Part shown: positions 23,216 to 34,101 of the stretch, piece by piece
Layout of the letters: each line of letters begins with the position of its first letter
How positions within the stretch are numbered: the first letter of the stretch is position 1
From: Gelatoporia subvermispora B
Lineage: Eukaryota > Basidiomycota > Agaricomycetes > Polyporales > Gelatoporiaceae
Direction of reading: 5' to 3'
Assembly (NCBI GenBank): GCA_000320605.2
Contig: KB445797.1
Location: forward strand, 618,474 to 682,473
DNA length: 64,000 bases
Position numbers and translations under genes: made by a program
The notes under the pieces: generated by a model
The model's input: only the letters and a program-made list of their open reading frames with translations
What the model was told of the DNA's origin: nothing
Databases searched by the model: none

Positions 23216-25845
23216 GTGCGGACTCTCCGCGTCGGCTGGCGGCAGTGCGTCCCCTCTCCCTCTGCCCTTTGCCATCCTGCTAACCACCGTCTCTCCTCCC
23301 ACTTTCCCTCCCCGCACTAGCCCCGCCTCAACCTAATCACCCCGCCGTCAATCCATCCCCCGCCATCAACCCCTCCCTGCGCACTCATGCACTCGCGCAT
23401 ACAAGTACTCAGCGCACACAGCACCCCCCGCCTCGCCTCGCCCGCCAACGCCTCCTCCTCGTCCTCCGCTGTCGCATCCTCTGCCTCCGCCGCGGGCGCG
23501 AGCACGACGGGCAACTGCGCCCCCGCCGTGCGCCCCGCGTTCCCCGTCCTTGGTGCGGCGGTCCTCGGCGCGCTCGTCGTCGCTGCGCCCGAGACCGCGC
23601 AGCCGGAACAGAGCCCCCCCGTGCTTCGTGACCCGTGGCTCACGATCGCGACAATCGTCCGTGGTTTCTGAGAGCCGCACGCTCCCGGGCGTGCGGTGCG
23701 CCACTCGTTTTGCCTCGCTCGTTGTTTCTGGTTTTGACGGACTCTTTCGATCCTCCGTGTGCATAGTGTACCCCCCCGCCTATCTGCGCGCCGCTCATCC
23801 TGATCCCGACACCCGCCCCAGCGATCTCCATCTCACCCGCACGAGGGAGCGCCGCAAACACCCGAGCCTAGCGATCGAGCAGAATCTCATCTCGCAGCGC
23901 TCGCGCGCGCTTCACGCGGCTGGGTGGCGCTCCCTCACCACCCTCCGTCGCACCCGCCCAGCGCTCATATGCAGCAGCCCCGCGCTGCGCTGCAATCTCT
24001 GCAATCTCGCACTCGACGTCCCTCGCGCAGCAGCAACAATAGCAGCCCGCCGACTGCTGCAGGCCCCGCAGACGCCGTCGCGCCAGCGCAGCGCAGCGCA
24101 CTCGCGAGTAACGAGTCCGACACGACTCTTGCGCCACGACCGTGTATTGGCGTGCTCGGGACGAGGGGAGAGCGTTCGCGCGCGTGCTCGGAGAGAGAGA
24201 GCTTATGCGAACACGGTCCAGCGCGGTGATGGGTTCGCCAAGGTGCGCCGCCCGATTTTGTGCGCCGTCCGAGCCTCGGCGCGATATCTCAATATAGCAC
24301 TTGTGCTGCTGGTCGAGGAGTTTGCGAACGCGTTCGCAAAGCCCCCGAGCAGTTCTCGGAACGAGGGCAGGCTGATCCCCGCGGGGAGTACAGGCGCGTC
24401 ACGCGTCTCGTCTCGTCTCGTCTCGTCTCGCGCTGATAGACTATATGCTCTGCCACAGCAGCTCTTAAACTTCGCTTCGACTCTGCACAGCCGCCGCGGA
24501 ACCGCCAGGATTCGGAATCTTGGCGACAACTGAACCGCGACGGGACAAAACCGCGACGAGACCGCCCGTGCGAAGGACAAGCAGCACGCACGCGCACGCC
24601 GCGTCTGCTCGTGCCCATCTCCGGCGCGCCGCATAGCTCGCACGCCTGCGCGGACACGTTCGCGCTCGGCGCTGCCCATCGCGTCCCCTCAAGGGATCGC
24701 GCCACTTCCCGGGCCGTGTGGCGCTGCGCTCCGCCCCTGGATCTCAGGCGACGCGACGATCTCCGAGACTCATTCAGGGCTCAGTTCTCCGCCGCAACTG
24801 GCCAGATGGCTGGACACTTGGCCACGAGGCGACCGCTCACTCTAGGTTTGAACGACATACCACTAGGCACACCGCGGGATGCTGCGCAACGACGCGCGCC
24901 GCGGAGATGAAGGATACGGCGCGGATGGCGTCGCACTGGTCGCCTCAGACCGCCCGGGCCCATTGCGGTCGCATTCGGCTCGGCGACCGCCTGGCTATCA
25001 AGTCCGCGACGCTGCCCTGCGCCCCAGCCCGCCAGGCTCGCGACTGACTCTGCCTCGTCGAGGACGTGCACGGCTGGCGACGTACCTGCTATTGCGACAA
25101 AGCCGGCACTCTAGGCACTATCTTCCAGCTCTCGGGATCTATGTACGGCGGTCTGTATCGCGTTCGGCAGGTGGTTGCACAGCGAGCGTGGGATTGCCGG
25201 CACTGGGCCATGTGCTATCCACCTGAGGGCTCGTCTAGTTACCTCAACGACGCCTGACGACATTGTTCAGGACACCGATTCGATCTATGAGTGGACAACT
25301 CGACACGGCGCACTTCGGCCTGCGCATCGCAGCACCCGCGGGAACGGCCGACGTTCGTGGAGCTCGAATACGAGCTACTGGTGGCGCCGTAAACGTCGTC
25401 ACCAGCTCATGTACAACCTGTAGATACAAATTCGAATATAGTTAATATTGCACGGACACCTTGTGTGACGGCGAGACGTACCGCACGAATGGTGCCCCGA
25501 GAGCTCTGTGGAAATGGCGAATCGACGCGATGAACGCCGGACGACGATCCTTGTGGATGTGTCGGTCTTGTCGCAGGTGTCAAGTCGCCCGGCACAGCTA
25601 CCGGAAGGACAAGGATCGTGCCGCGAACGTGGGCATCAGCTCGTGTGCAATGGACGGCCATCGAAGAAGAATCTCAGCGTCCCGGTCATCTCTTTGTTGC
25701 CAATAACAACGCACCGACGGCATCCGAGAAGAGGGCCGCGCTATGATTGGAATCGCGTTCCGGACGACGAACACCCTGAACAAGATCACAGAGCGAAGTC
25801 AGTGCCATATCAGAATATAACATCCGGATTGCACTCACTAACCAT

Positions 25846-26736
25846 ATGACAATATAGCACGTCTTCGGAACCTCGGGATGACGTCGCAAATGACCTTGGA
25901 GGCAATCGTGAAGGCCGGTCCCTGTATGGGATAAGTCAGTGCGAGATGAGATCAGAGACTCAAGAACCACATGTGTACTTACATTGTGACAGTAAGAGGG
26001 ATTCTCGGACCGTGACCGCGACCGCGACCGCGACCTCGAGAAACCGCGCAGGCGGTCGTAAGAGCCAATATCGACAGAGGACAAATGCTCGGCATCCGTC
26101 ACAAGACGACCGACGTTACGACCGGTAGAAATACGCTCGGGCCTGGATTTACATGAAGGGTGACCACCGGTGAGTACCTCGCAGACACGGAATAATGGAG
26201 ATGCAGTCACTTACATTGTGACAGTCAAGGGCATCTTCAGATTGTCGTTCCGAGCCGTCTTGGAGGCACAATTATAAAGGCGGAGATAAACAAGCGGTGT
26301 CCGGACGGCCGCATGTGTGAAGGGAGCGCAGTGTCCTCGAACAGGAGACAAATCAGCAACTGGGGTGAATCACGAGCAAGGTGAGATACGTACACGGAAT
26401 CGCCCTCGGATTGCGATAAAAGCAACCTGGGGTGCAGTAATAAGGGTGTTTGTTAGAATTACTACTACGTTCCGAATGGAACGGACCAGATCTTACCTCA
26501 GATACATTGTGACAGTAAAGGGCGTGAAGCAAAGAGGACGCTTCGGTGACTTGAAGTGTTCTACTTCTATCAAGAGAAGTCATATTGGCGGAGATAGGAA
26601 TAAAAACGGGGTGCGGGCTCACCTGGAGGCTGTAAGGTACCCGGTAAGATCTGACGAGTCGATCTTGGAGTGCGTGCTGTATACCGAACACCTCGGTAGG
26701 CAAGAAAACTACGTCATAGCTCTCGAGTGAGCGCAC
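25846..26736 (-). repeat. three diverged exon-like units
   Basis: ACATTGTGACAGT occurs three times (about 25979, 26214 and 26505); on the minus strand each reads ACTGTCACAATGT, followed in two cases by AAGT, a donor-like sequence. Each is linked to a GCCTT-rich block with a similar hydrophobic reading (AFIIVPP, AFIAIR). RSRS coding from GACCGC repeats lies at about 26012-26037. This may be a decayed multi-exon gene with repeated exons. Confidence 0.35.
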
Positions 26737-26856
26737 CTACCTTGCAAGCCCGAAGAGCGTTGTATCGAAGGTATGCAAAGAGCATGAAGACACCGAGATA
26801 AAAGGGGGGAGAATGCAAAGGTGGCTCACAGCACGAGGCAGCTGAGGGAACAGGGG

Positions 26857-26883
26857 AAGGAGAGTGAGTGAGTGAGTGAGAGA
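26857..26883 (+). repeat. (GAGT)n microsatellite
   Basis: Five or more uninterrupted GAGT units. Confidence 0.8.
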
Positions 26884-29800
26884 TGCTGCTCAGCTGCATC
26901 GTACAAGGCAGCTCTTATACATATTTTTCGGTGATGTTCTTACCATGTGACCTCGTCGTCAACTGGCCAATGCTGTGTACTATCCTACAGGCTGGTCATC
27001 TCCGGCGGAGAACAAGTCCAGGTCTCATCGGAGGATGTTTCAAGAGGACAGGAAAACGTACGAAAGCACTTCCGAGACATCCAGAAAATCGGCCGTTGCT
27101 GGGCGGCGATGCGTACGTTACGCATAAGCGCTGAGAAGTCTAGCCCTCATGGCATTGATGGATACATGGCAGGACGGCCGTGCAGTCAGATGCGGCTGCC
27201 GTGTGTACGAGGGGGTGGAGGAGAGCTCGGAAGGCCGAATCTGCTGTCGGAGATGTTTCTGAGAACAATGGTGTGCGAAACACTTTGACCTATCGGAACA
27301 GACTTGTATCAGCATAATCCAGGGTCTGATAGGTCTCACCGACGGTCCGCTTGTCCTTTCTATTGGACTCGGAGTGGCGGAACACGGAGAATAGGTGACA
27401 TGTCATTCCGGCCATGCTTTGCATTTTGCAGAGTATTTGGCAAATATTTCGGAGTTCAGGTCTGCCTACAAGACTTTAAAGTGTGAATGAGATCAGTAAA
27501 CGACAGTACCATGCCAGGATAATATTTCGAGGTGAAATCACGTCTCTAAAAGGTTTCCGAGCAGACTGCACATTGTAAATACAAGATCTTGAGAAGACTT
27601 GCGATCAATGTTTTGGAATGTTGCAGTATTGCATACCACTCCGTAGATTCACAGCTTGGCAGACCACTCAGCTTAGGACTATAGCCTGCGGGACAATCCG
27701 CAGATGTTCGATGCTCATCGCTCAACGAAGAGGCTTTGTGGCTGATTATCTCATGCTCACGTGGGTCGATAAGCTCTATCTGCGTGATCTTATCTCCATC
27801 ATGACCTTTTACGGTGGCCACCACTTCTGTCATCTTCCACACTTGTTCTGCCATGATTTATATCACAATATACGGACAGGGTAAGTTCTTTGAACCAGTA
27901 TGGGCTCGTTAGATGGACTAACTGAAATCTGGATCTGCGCTCTGGCGCTTTGCCGAGTACCTAAAATGGCAGGTTGCTTGCCAAGTCCGGCACATCGGGT
28001 GGCATTACGACGCATGTCGGGCCGAATTTCAGAGTTGCCGACATACACTGATGGCCGTGTAGTGTGAGAACCACGATGCAATTGTGTGGAGTTGTGTTCA
28101 GACCAGCCATACCCAATAATTTACTCAACAATGTCCTCTCAACCTGTCCCAAGCAGGCTCAAATGTTCAAGAGCTAGGAGTGAATTTGTTAGAACTTAGG
28201 CATCATACTCAAGAGACCATAAGCCCGTGCAGTCAATTGTCCCTATGTCGGGGATCTGACCGGCGTGAGAATAAGTCATTGCTAGAGCTTTGCAATGTGT
28301 CTTAAGGGCATGATCAACGTAAGATCAATCTTTCAGGACCCTGATTTCACGGTGACATGCTGGCAGGCTCGCACATATGTAGCTACGGACAGGCTATGTA
28401 CTGCAAGTTCCTTCCCGCCCTTTCCCATGCCCCTTTCTCTGGTTTCTCATCTTTGCACGCAGCCTGCCAATCACTTCTCGTGTCAGCAGCTTGCCCGCCA
28501 ACCTTGGAACATTGTCGACGTGGTGCTGCTGCAGCACGACTACTCATGCGCGCAAGGTGTCTTCTCTCTGGTACATCCATTCTCGTTTCAATACTGTTTG
28601 AGCCCTGTCCAAACATAACATCAGTTCACAGGTACCCTTTCAAGTGACGTGGGCACACCTGCCCATCCAGAGCTCGATCATCGTGTACACTGGGCTCTCG
28701 TCAATGTTCACGACATGTTCAGCTGGCACACATGCCCTCGCGGTCACGCATGATGATGTCTACAACGTATGCTCTGCCTCGCGGGCGCGGACCGTACCTT
28801 AAGCCCTACAGTTTGTGCAAAGCGGCCTCCGGCGGTTTCTTTTTCGACAAGCATCGCCCAAGATAGTCACACCTTCGACCATTCACGTCTTGTCATCCCT
28901 TCTCACGCAAACTTTTGCGGGTTCTGCGATGCTCAGCCGTTGTCCCATTCGTGCGTTCAATGTCCCTCATGCTGGTATGTTCACTGTCCTCTTATCTTCC
29001 CGAATCTCTAATCTGACATGATAAACAGTTCGTAAATAATCTGTGGAGCATCCCGTATCTGTTGTGCTTGTCCAGAGACCTGCTGCCCATCCCGCCGCAC
29101 TGACATTGACTCATACCATATGAGCTTGCCCGACACACGTGCCCCCGTCCACTGGGCGACTCCCCCGCGATGCATCTCGGGCTGACATCATCTCTGCGGG
29201 CTGCCCGTGCCCCTCTGCACTGGCCCGCACATCCATGCGCCGACATGTATCATCCCGCCCCAGATCGGCTCGCCTCGATCCGACGTGACAACGTCCGCGC
29301 CTTGCACATTCGGGTCAATCTCTCCGCGGGCGGCACTCTGTGCCGACACTGTCTGTGCGGGCTGCTCATCCCTCTCAGCACGCTCATCCCTGAGCCCAAG
29401 CATCGTGCAGCGACATGCATTGTCTCGCCCAGACTCGGCTTGGCTCGATTCAATGCGACTATGTCTGCACTGCGCGCGCTCAAGCCACTGTCTCCGCGAC
29501 CACCTAGCTCCTCCCCCCTCGCCTTTCGAGAACTGGGCACGGGCGGTGAGTTTGTGGTCCCACCATTCTGGGTCCAGCGGTCCCTGCTTTGCGGGCCACA
29601 GGCCAACATGAACGCGTGGCCGCACTGTGCGCATCCTCTCCGACGCATTCTTATTCCTGCGACAGGCACCAGTGAGGTACGTCCCAGGCTCCAGCGATTT
29701 ACGCACCGCAAATGCTCATTCATTGCTTAATTTGTTTGCGTTGTCTTCTAGTGTCATGGCGATCGCGCACTTTCGAGGTTTTTGGCAGCGGGCTCGCGAG

Positions 29801-30419
29801 CTTGGCGGTTTTGCGGCCCCATGGTTTTTTCCTCTCGGCGGTCTTGCGATTGCGCGGTTCTTCGCTGCGACGCTACGCTAACTCGCTGTGCTGATGAGGT
29901 GCGTTCCCGGTTCGGAGTGCATTTGTTCAGACGCTGACTCGTGCCTATTGCTTGTCTTCCGTGATCCTGGTCGCTGCGCGGTAGATGGCGAGCTCTGCGC
30001 CACCACGCTGGGAAGGACTGTAGTCAGCTCACGACTCGTACGACACGAAAACGTACATATGCACAGGCGCGGCCTCTTGCACATGGCCCCGCTCTATCCA
30101 CCACCACCCGTCGCGCCGCGCACGCCCTTGCAGACACTCCCGACTTCGATATCCAACATCTTCTCTCCGCACATGGAACGCGTCGCGTGATGACGTTGCT
30201 GGCGACGGGCGGTTTTGAACCACGAATCTCGCTCGCGGGTGCGGTCGTTCGGCGGTTGCAGAGACTGGTGCTGGGCGGTAGCGCTGGAGGCACGCGGTTC
30301 TTTCCGCTGGCGCGTCGGGCCGCCCGGGCGTCATCCTCCAGCGTTCGCGGGAAGTCCTGGTGGTCGCGTGATCATCGAGACGCGCTCGCGACACGCGACA
30401 CGGCGGCAGGTGCACGGTC

Positions 30420-30790
30420 GATGAGCACGTGTTGGGCCCCCCCTCAGCGCAGGTTCTCGGCAGGTTTTGCGGAGGCGGCGGGTGCAGCGGGTTGCGGCGC
30501 GGTGTTGGACTTGGCGGTCGCGCGCGCGCACAGCAGTGGGATCTCCGTCCGCAATGTTGACTGTGCCCCCCGCAGACACATGGAGTGCACACTGCACTTT
30601 TGGCGGACTCTGCGGGGGCGGCGGGGCTAGCGCGTGGCGCGTTGGACTTGCGGGAATCGATTCAGGCGGCCAGAAGCGGTCGAGCGTCGGTAAGCTCTCC
30701 GTGTGTAGCAGCGACTGTGCACCGTAGAGAAGCGTGCAGGGCGTGTTTTTGGCGGACTCGGAGGGGCGGATAGACGAGTGGGCGGCGCGG
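30420..30790 (+). repeat. two-unit diverged tandem repeat
   Basis: Two units of about 180 bp. Both contain GTTGGACTTG near the start, GACTGTGC in the middle and TTTTGGCGGACTC at the end, in the same order. Confidence 0.55.
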
Positions 30791-31324
30791 CGGACATGGA
30801 AAAGCGACTTTAGGGTGGTCAGAGCGGCGGTCGGGGGTCGCGTGCAGGTGAGTCTTATGTTCACCAGACCTGCAGACGTGCACTGAGCGATGACTCTGCG
30901 CGCTGCAGACACGTCTCGAAACGCGCCAACTCGGGCGCACACAGAGTTGGCGGGCCGAACCGAGTCGGAGTTGGAGTCGGGCGATCTGGGTGCACGGGAG
31001 CGATGGGCGGTCAGGACAGGTGTCGGGCATCGGGACAGCGTCGTCGAGAGCATCATGTAGCGGAGGTGCAGAGCGCCGAGTCCAGCGATCCCAGCCAGAA
31101 CAGAAAGAGAGTCCGAGTGAGTGAGCGAGCAAGGAGAGGGCGAGACGGCCTGTGCACATGTCCGACAGCCACGGCACGAAGGGAAAGATCCCTAGTGTTC
31201 TATATTGCTGGAAACATGCACTATCTCTCGTATTTATTTCCGGGTCTCTTCAGCGATTCCCAGAAGCGGCACCGTTCGCACCCTCACGCGCAGAGCAGCA
31301 GCAGCCGGTCGCAGCACAGACACC

Positions 31325-32716
31325 CATCAGGGTCCAAGTTTTCTCGATGCTGTCATCGCCCGCGACTAGCCCCTGGATGTAGCCGAAATCAATGTCGACC
31401 GCGAAATTCGGTTTCGGAATGTGCCGCACCTGGTATATCCCCATAAGGCTGAGAGTCTGCACCGTCGCGATGCTCGGCGGCCGGTCTATGACGGGTTCGA
31501 GATTCAGCGCGGCACGGGTGAGCTGGTAATACCGATCCGACTCTGTGTTGTGCGGCGCTGGAGGGAGTTGCGGGTCTATCAGCGCGCCGAAGCAGAGAAT
31601 GACAAACATCAGCCCGAGGTCGTGCGACGACGAACGCGGCGTGTCCGACCGCCCGGCAATGGGCAACTGGAACGCGACTGCCGACGACGCCAGGCCGGCG
31701 TCGGGCCCTGCCGGTGCCGGCGGGGGCGGTGGACGCGCGGCCTCTGCCTCCGAATAGAACAGCGGAAGGAGCTCTTCGATGAGCTGCCGCCGTGTGACTG
31801 CGCCAAAGAACCAAGGTGCCGCCTCGAGATAGAGTTCGCAGAGCTCCCGAGCGCGTGGCCACGGCGGCAGGTACTCCTCGATCAGCTCGCGGTCGTGCCC
31901 CGCGTCGCCCGGCGCCGCCGGGAACGACGCGCTCAGTCGGAGGATGCTGGGCGGGAGGAGCGCGCCGCCGCCGTCCGGCCGGAGCGCCGGTGGAGCGGGG
32001 ACTGGCTGTTCGTCCTGCAGAGGCGGTCAGCTCCGGGGCGTGCCCGAACAGCGCGTCGGGGACTTACCAGCAACAGGCTCTAGCGGAGCGTCGGCATTAA
32101 CAAAATCGATAAACTATTTGTGAAAGCGGCGCACCTCTGAGCCGGCGGAGCGGCCATAGAACGCCGCGGCGCCGTCGTCCCGGACGGCGAGCGTGCCAAA
32201 CGCGTCGATGCCCTGCTCCTCCTCCTCATCGCCACCGGGATCTTCCGCCGACGTGTAGTCTGCCTTGCGCATCGCAGCCGAGTGCAGCTCGAGCCCCGAC
32301 TTGACCGCGAGCAGCTCCCGGCTCAGCAGCGGATGTGGCTCGCGCGTTACGCTCGACTGCAGCATCGCGAGCGCGTCCTCGAGATGTCGAATCCGGTCGC
32401 TCATCTCGGCGATTTTGCGGTGCAAGCGGTCGGTGTCCGCCAATATGAAACTGGGTCATCGTCAGCCCGAGCGAGTTCACAAGGAGAGCACGACGCACCG
32501 TGTCCCCTGCCCAGTGGTGAGACTCCCATTGGGACAGATGGACTCGCAGCCCCGACGCTTGCACGACGAGCACGGGACCGTCTTGTCGCACTTGAGCTTG
32601 AGTCTGCGGCATTCTGCGCAAGATATGGCTCCCCGTGCGCGCTTGAACTCCTGCTCCTGTGCCTTTGCGCTGCGGTCCTTGTCGTTGTCCGCGCGCGGGC
32701 GGGCAGCTTGCGGCAT
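31325..32716 (-). CDS. zinc-cluster transcription factor, 5' half, right copy (inverted; 3' half missing)
   Basis: Exons complement(31325..31372, 31430..32014, 32068..32079, 32135..32450, 32499..32716). Same protein as the left copy with few changes, for example AAAFYGRS here for AATFYGRS. The Zn2Cys6 motif and the 12-nt microexon are intact and there is no gap. It extends further than the left copy: intron 4 is a clean 57-nt GT..CAG intron, and exon 5 begins GLVAGDDSIEKTWTLMG. After that, at about 31325, homology stops in the middle of the conserved regulatory domain; in family members LASKLAQS would follow, and that sequence lies at 34102 in the opposite orientation. Its promoter region lies between it and the orphan 3' half. 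Confidence 0.85.
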
Positions 32717-33999
32717 CGCGATGCGTGCGGGGCGACAGACTCGGTGTCCAGGTCGCGTTCGAGGACGGTTACGCCTGCTCTACGAGCAGGACGGCGTAGT
32801 GATGGTGGTCAAAGCGAAAAACGTGCAAGGTAATCGAAGAGGGCGAGTTGGGACGTCGCGGGGAGAGACAGAAAGACAAGCAGACGCAGGCGTCCGATCG
32901 GCTGCCATGTTTATGTTGCCAAAAGGGCTATTTCGAAAAGTTCGGTCGCGGTTTGATCCCGGTCGCTAAATTGTAATCTGACCAATCACAGTATACATCG
33001 CGCGCGTTAGCCGAGGACCAAAGTCGTCGCCCAAGTCGTTTCGAAACCACCACCTGGTCGCGCGCGAAATACCGACTCTCATGGCAGTCAACATGATCTC
33101 CTGCCTGGGAACGTCGGCCCCGATTGCTCCCACCGATTTGCTTCCGCGCGCATCATCATCGCCATGTCAGCCTTGCAGAGGTCTCGCCCACGTACGCTCC
33201 ACTTCGTGCGACCGCTTGTTCCATCTTTTGCGCACCTCGCCGTACCGTCTGTCAGATGTGGTCTGTGGCTGCTGGAGTTCCTTACAAAGCTGCGCCGTCC
33301 AGCGCGCCGCACATGCTAGTCGGTCTTTGGTCGGCACCCACTCGCGACTAGTCCGTCGCCAAGCCGCGGAACATTGCGTCTGCATCTGAGATACGCCCTT
33401 TTACGTCCATTTCGTGCTGCAATCGTCTGCGCTGATCTCCAGAACCTGGAATTTTCCCACCGTAGGTTCAGGCCGCAACGTGCATTGCAAATTCCGACTC
33501 GACGGCCACTGCGTGACGGTTCCTTGGGGACGCCAGAGATGAATCCAATCATGCGGATGCGTTAAAGAAAAAAATTGTGCGCAGGCAAAGTCGAGGACCG
33601 CGTTGAGCGACAGCGAATTTACGGCATGCGACTGCACAGCGCAGCACGCGCCCGCCACATCAGCCCGAACAGGAAAGTCCCTTACGTGGGAAATCACCCA
33701 CGTGAACGACGCCGCCGTCTAGCCCACACCGGGTAAAGGTCCGCACCAGTCTGAGGTTCCGACTTTCGTGCATGTCAACAGCTAGGCGACTCGATATAAT
33801 GGAGGCGCGATTTCGGTAGCATGCACACTACCTCAGGAAATAAATCACCGAGAGATGTTTTTACCCGCAGTCATGTTCTGCTCCAGGCGACCGGCTTCTT
33901 ATCTGTCAGGAAGGCTCGCATCGCGCGCGAGATTCGACACTATCAACCTGGGACTTGACTCGATCCCTCGAGCAGTCGGGGCCAATCTGACCCGATGGC
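31424..33999 (-). repeat. right arm of large inverted repeat
   Basis: Reverse complement of the left arm (20342-23222). It carries the upstream region and first four exons of the zinc-cluster gene in minus orientation. It ends at 33999, about 100 bp before the orphan 3' half starts. Confidence 0.9.
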
Positions 34000-34042
34000 G
34001 CGTTCGGGGCGCTGATTGGAGGACATGAAGCGCCCGCGACGC

Positions 34043-34071
34043 GCGTCTTGTCGCGTCTTGTCGCGTCTTGT
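34043..34071 (+). repeat. tandem 10-bp repeat at rearrangement junction
   Basis: Three copies of GCGTCTTGTC (the last ends TG) in the about 100 bp between the right arm and the orphan 3' half. Such repeats can form at breakpoints by slippage. Confidence 0.75.
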
Positions 34072-34101
34072 GCTGGACTTGTGCTGGGCTCTGCTGCTTG
34101 T

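Larger units (their letters stand above)
20342..23222 (+). repeat. left arm of large inverted repeat
   Basis: Reverse-complement match of 31424-33999. Without the false gap and its doubled flank (300 bp) the arm is 2,581 bp, against 2,576 bp on the right. Differences are scattered substitutions, denser in the upstream noncoding part than in exons, plus small indels such as 4 bp in intron 1. The arm begins at GCCATCGGGTCAG and ends in intron 4 of the zinc-cluster gene, right after GTGCGG. Confidence 0.9.
23223..31423. other. spacer between inverted-repeat arms, no confident gene
   Basis: About 8.2 kb. 23223-24700 is GC-rich, low-complexity DNA with CTCC and GTCTC runs (for example five GTCTC units near 24400). 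25850-26750 carries three exon-like repeated units on the minus strand. 26857-26883 is a GAGT microsatellite. 29150-29500 and 30420-30790 hold diverged tandem repeats. Long open frames at 23550-24533 and 29170-29730 have compositional bias and no domain. The final 100 bp (31325-31423) belong to the right-hand copy of the zinc-cluster gene. Confidence 0.5.

Noticed and set aside
29170..29730. 186-codon open frame in the spacer
   Set aside because: Low complexity and built on the local diverged tandem repeat; overlapping frames on both strands are equally long.
31421..32083. 220-codon plus-strand open frame, and its mirror at 22562-23317
   Set aside because: Antisense to exon 4 of the transcription factor in both arms.
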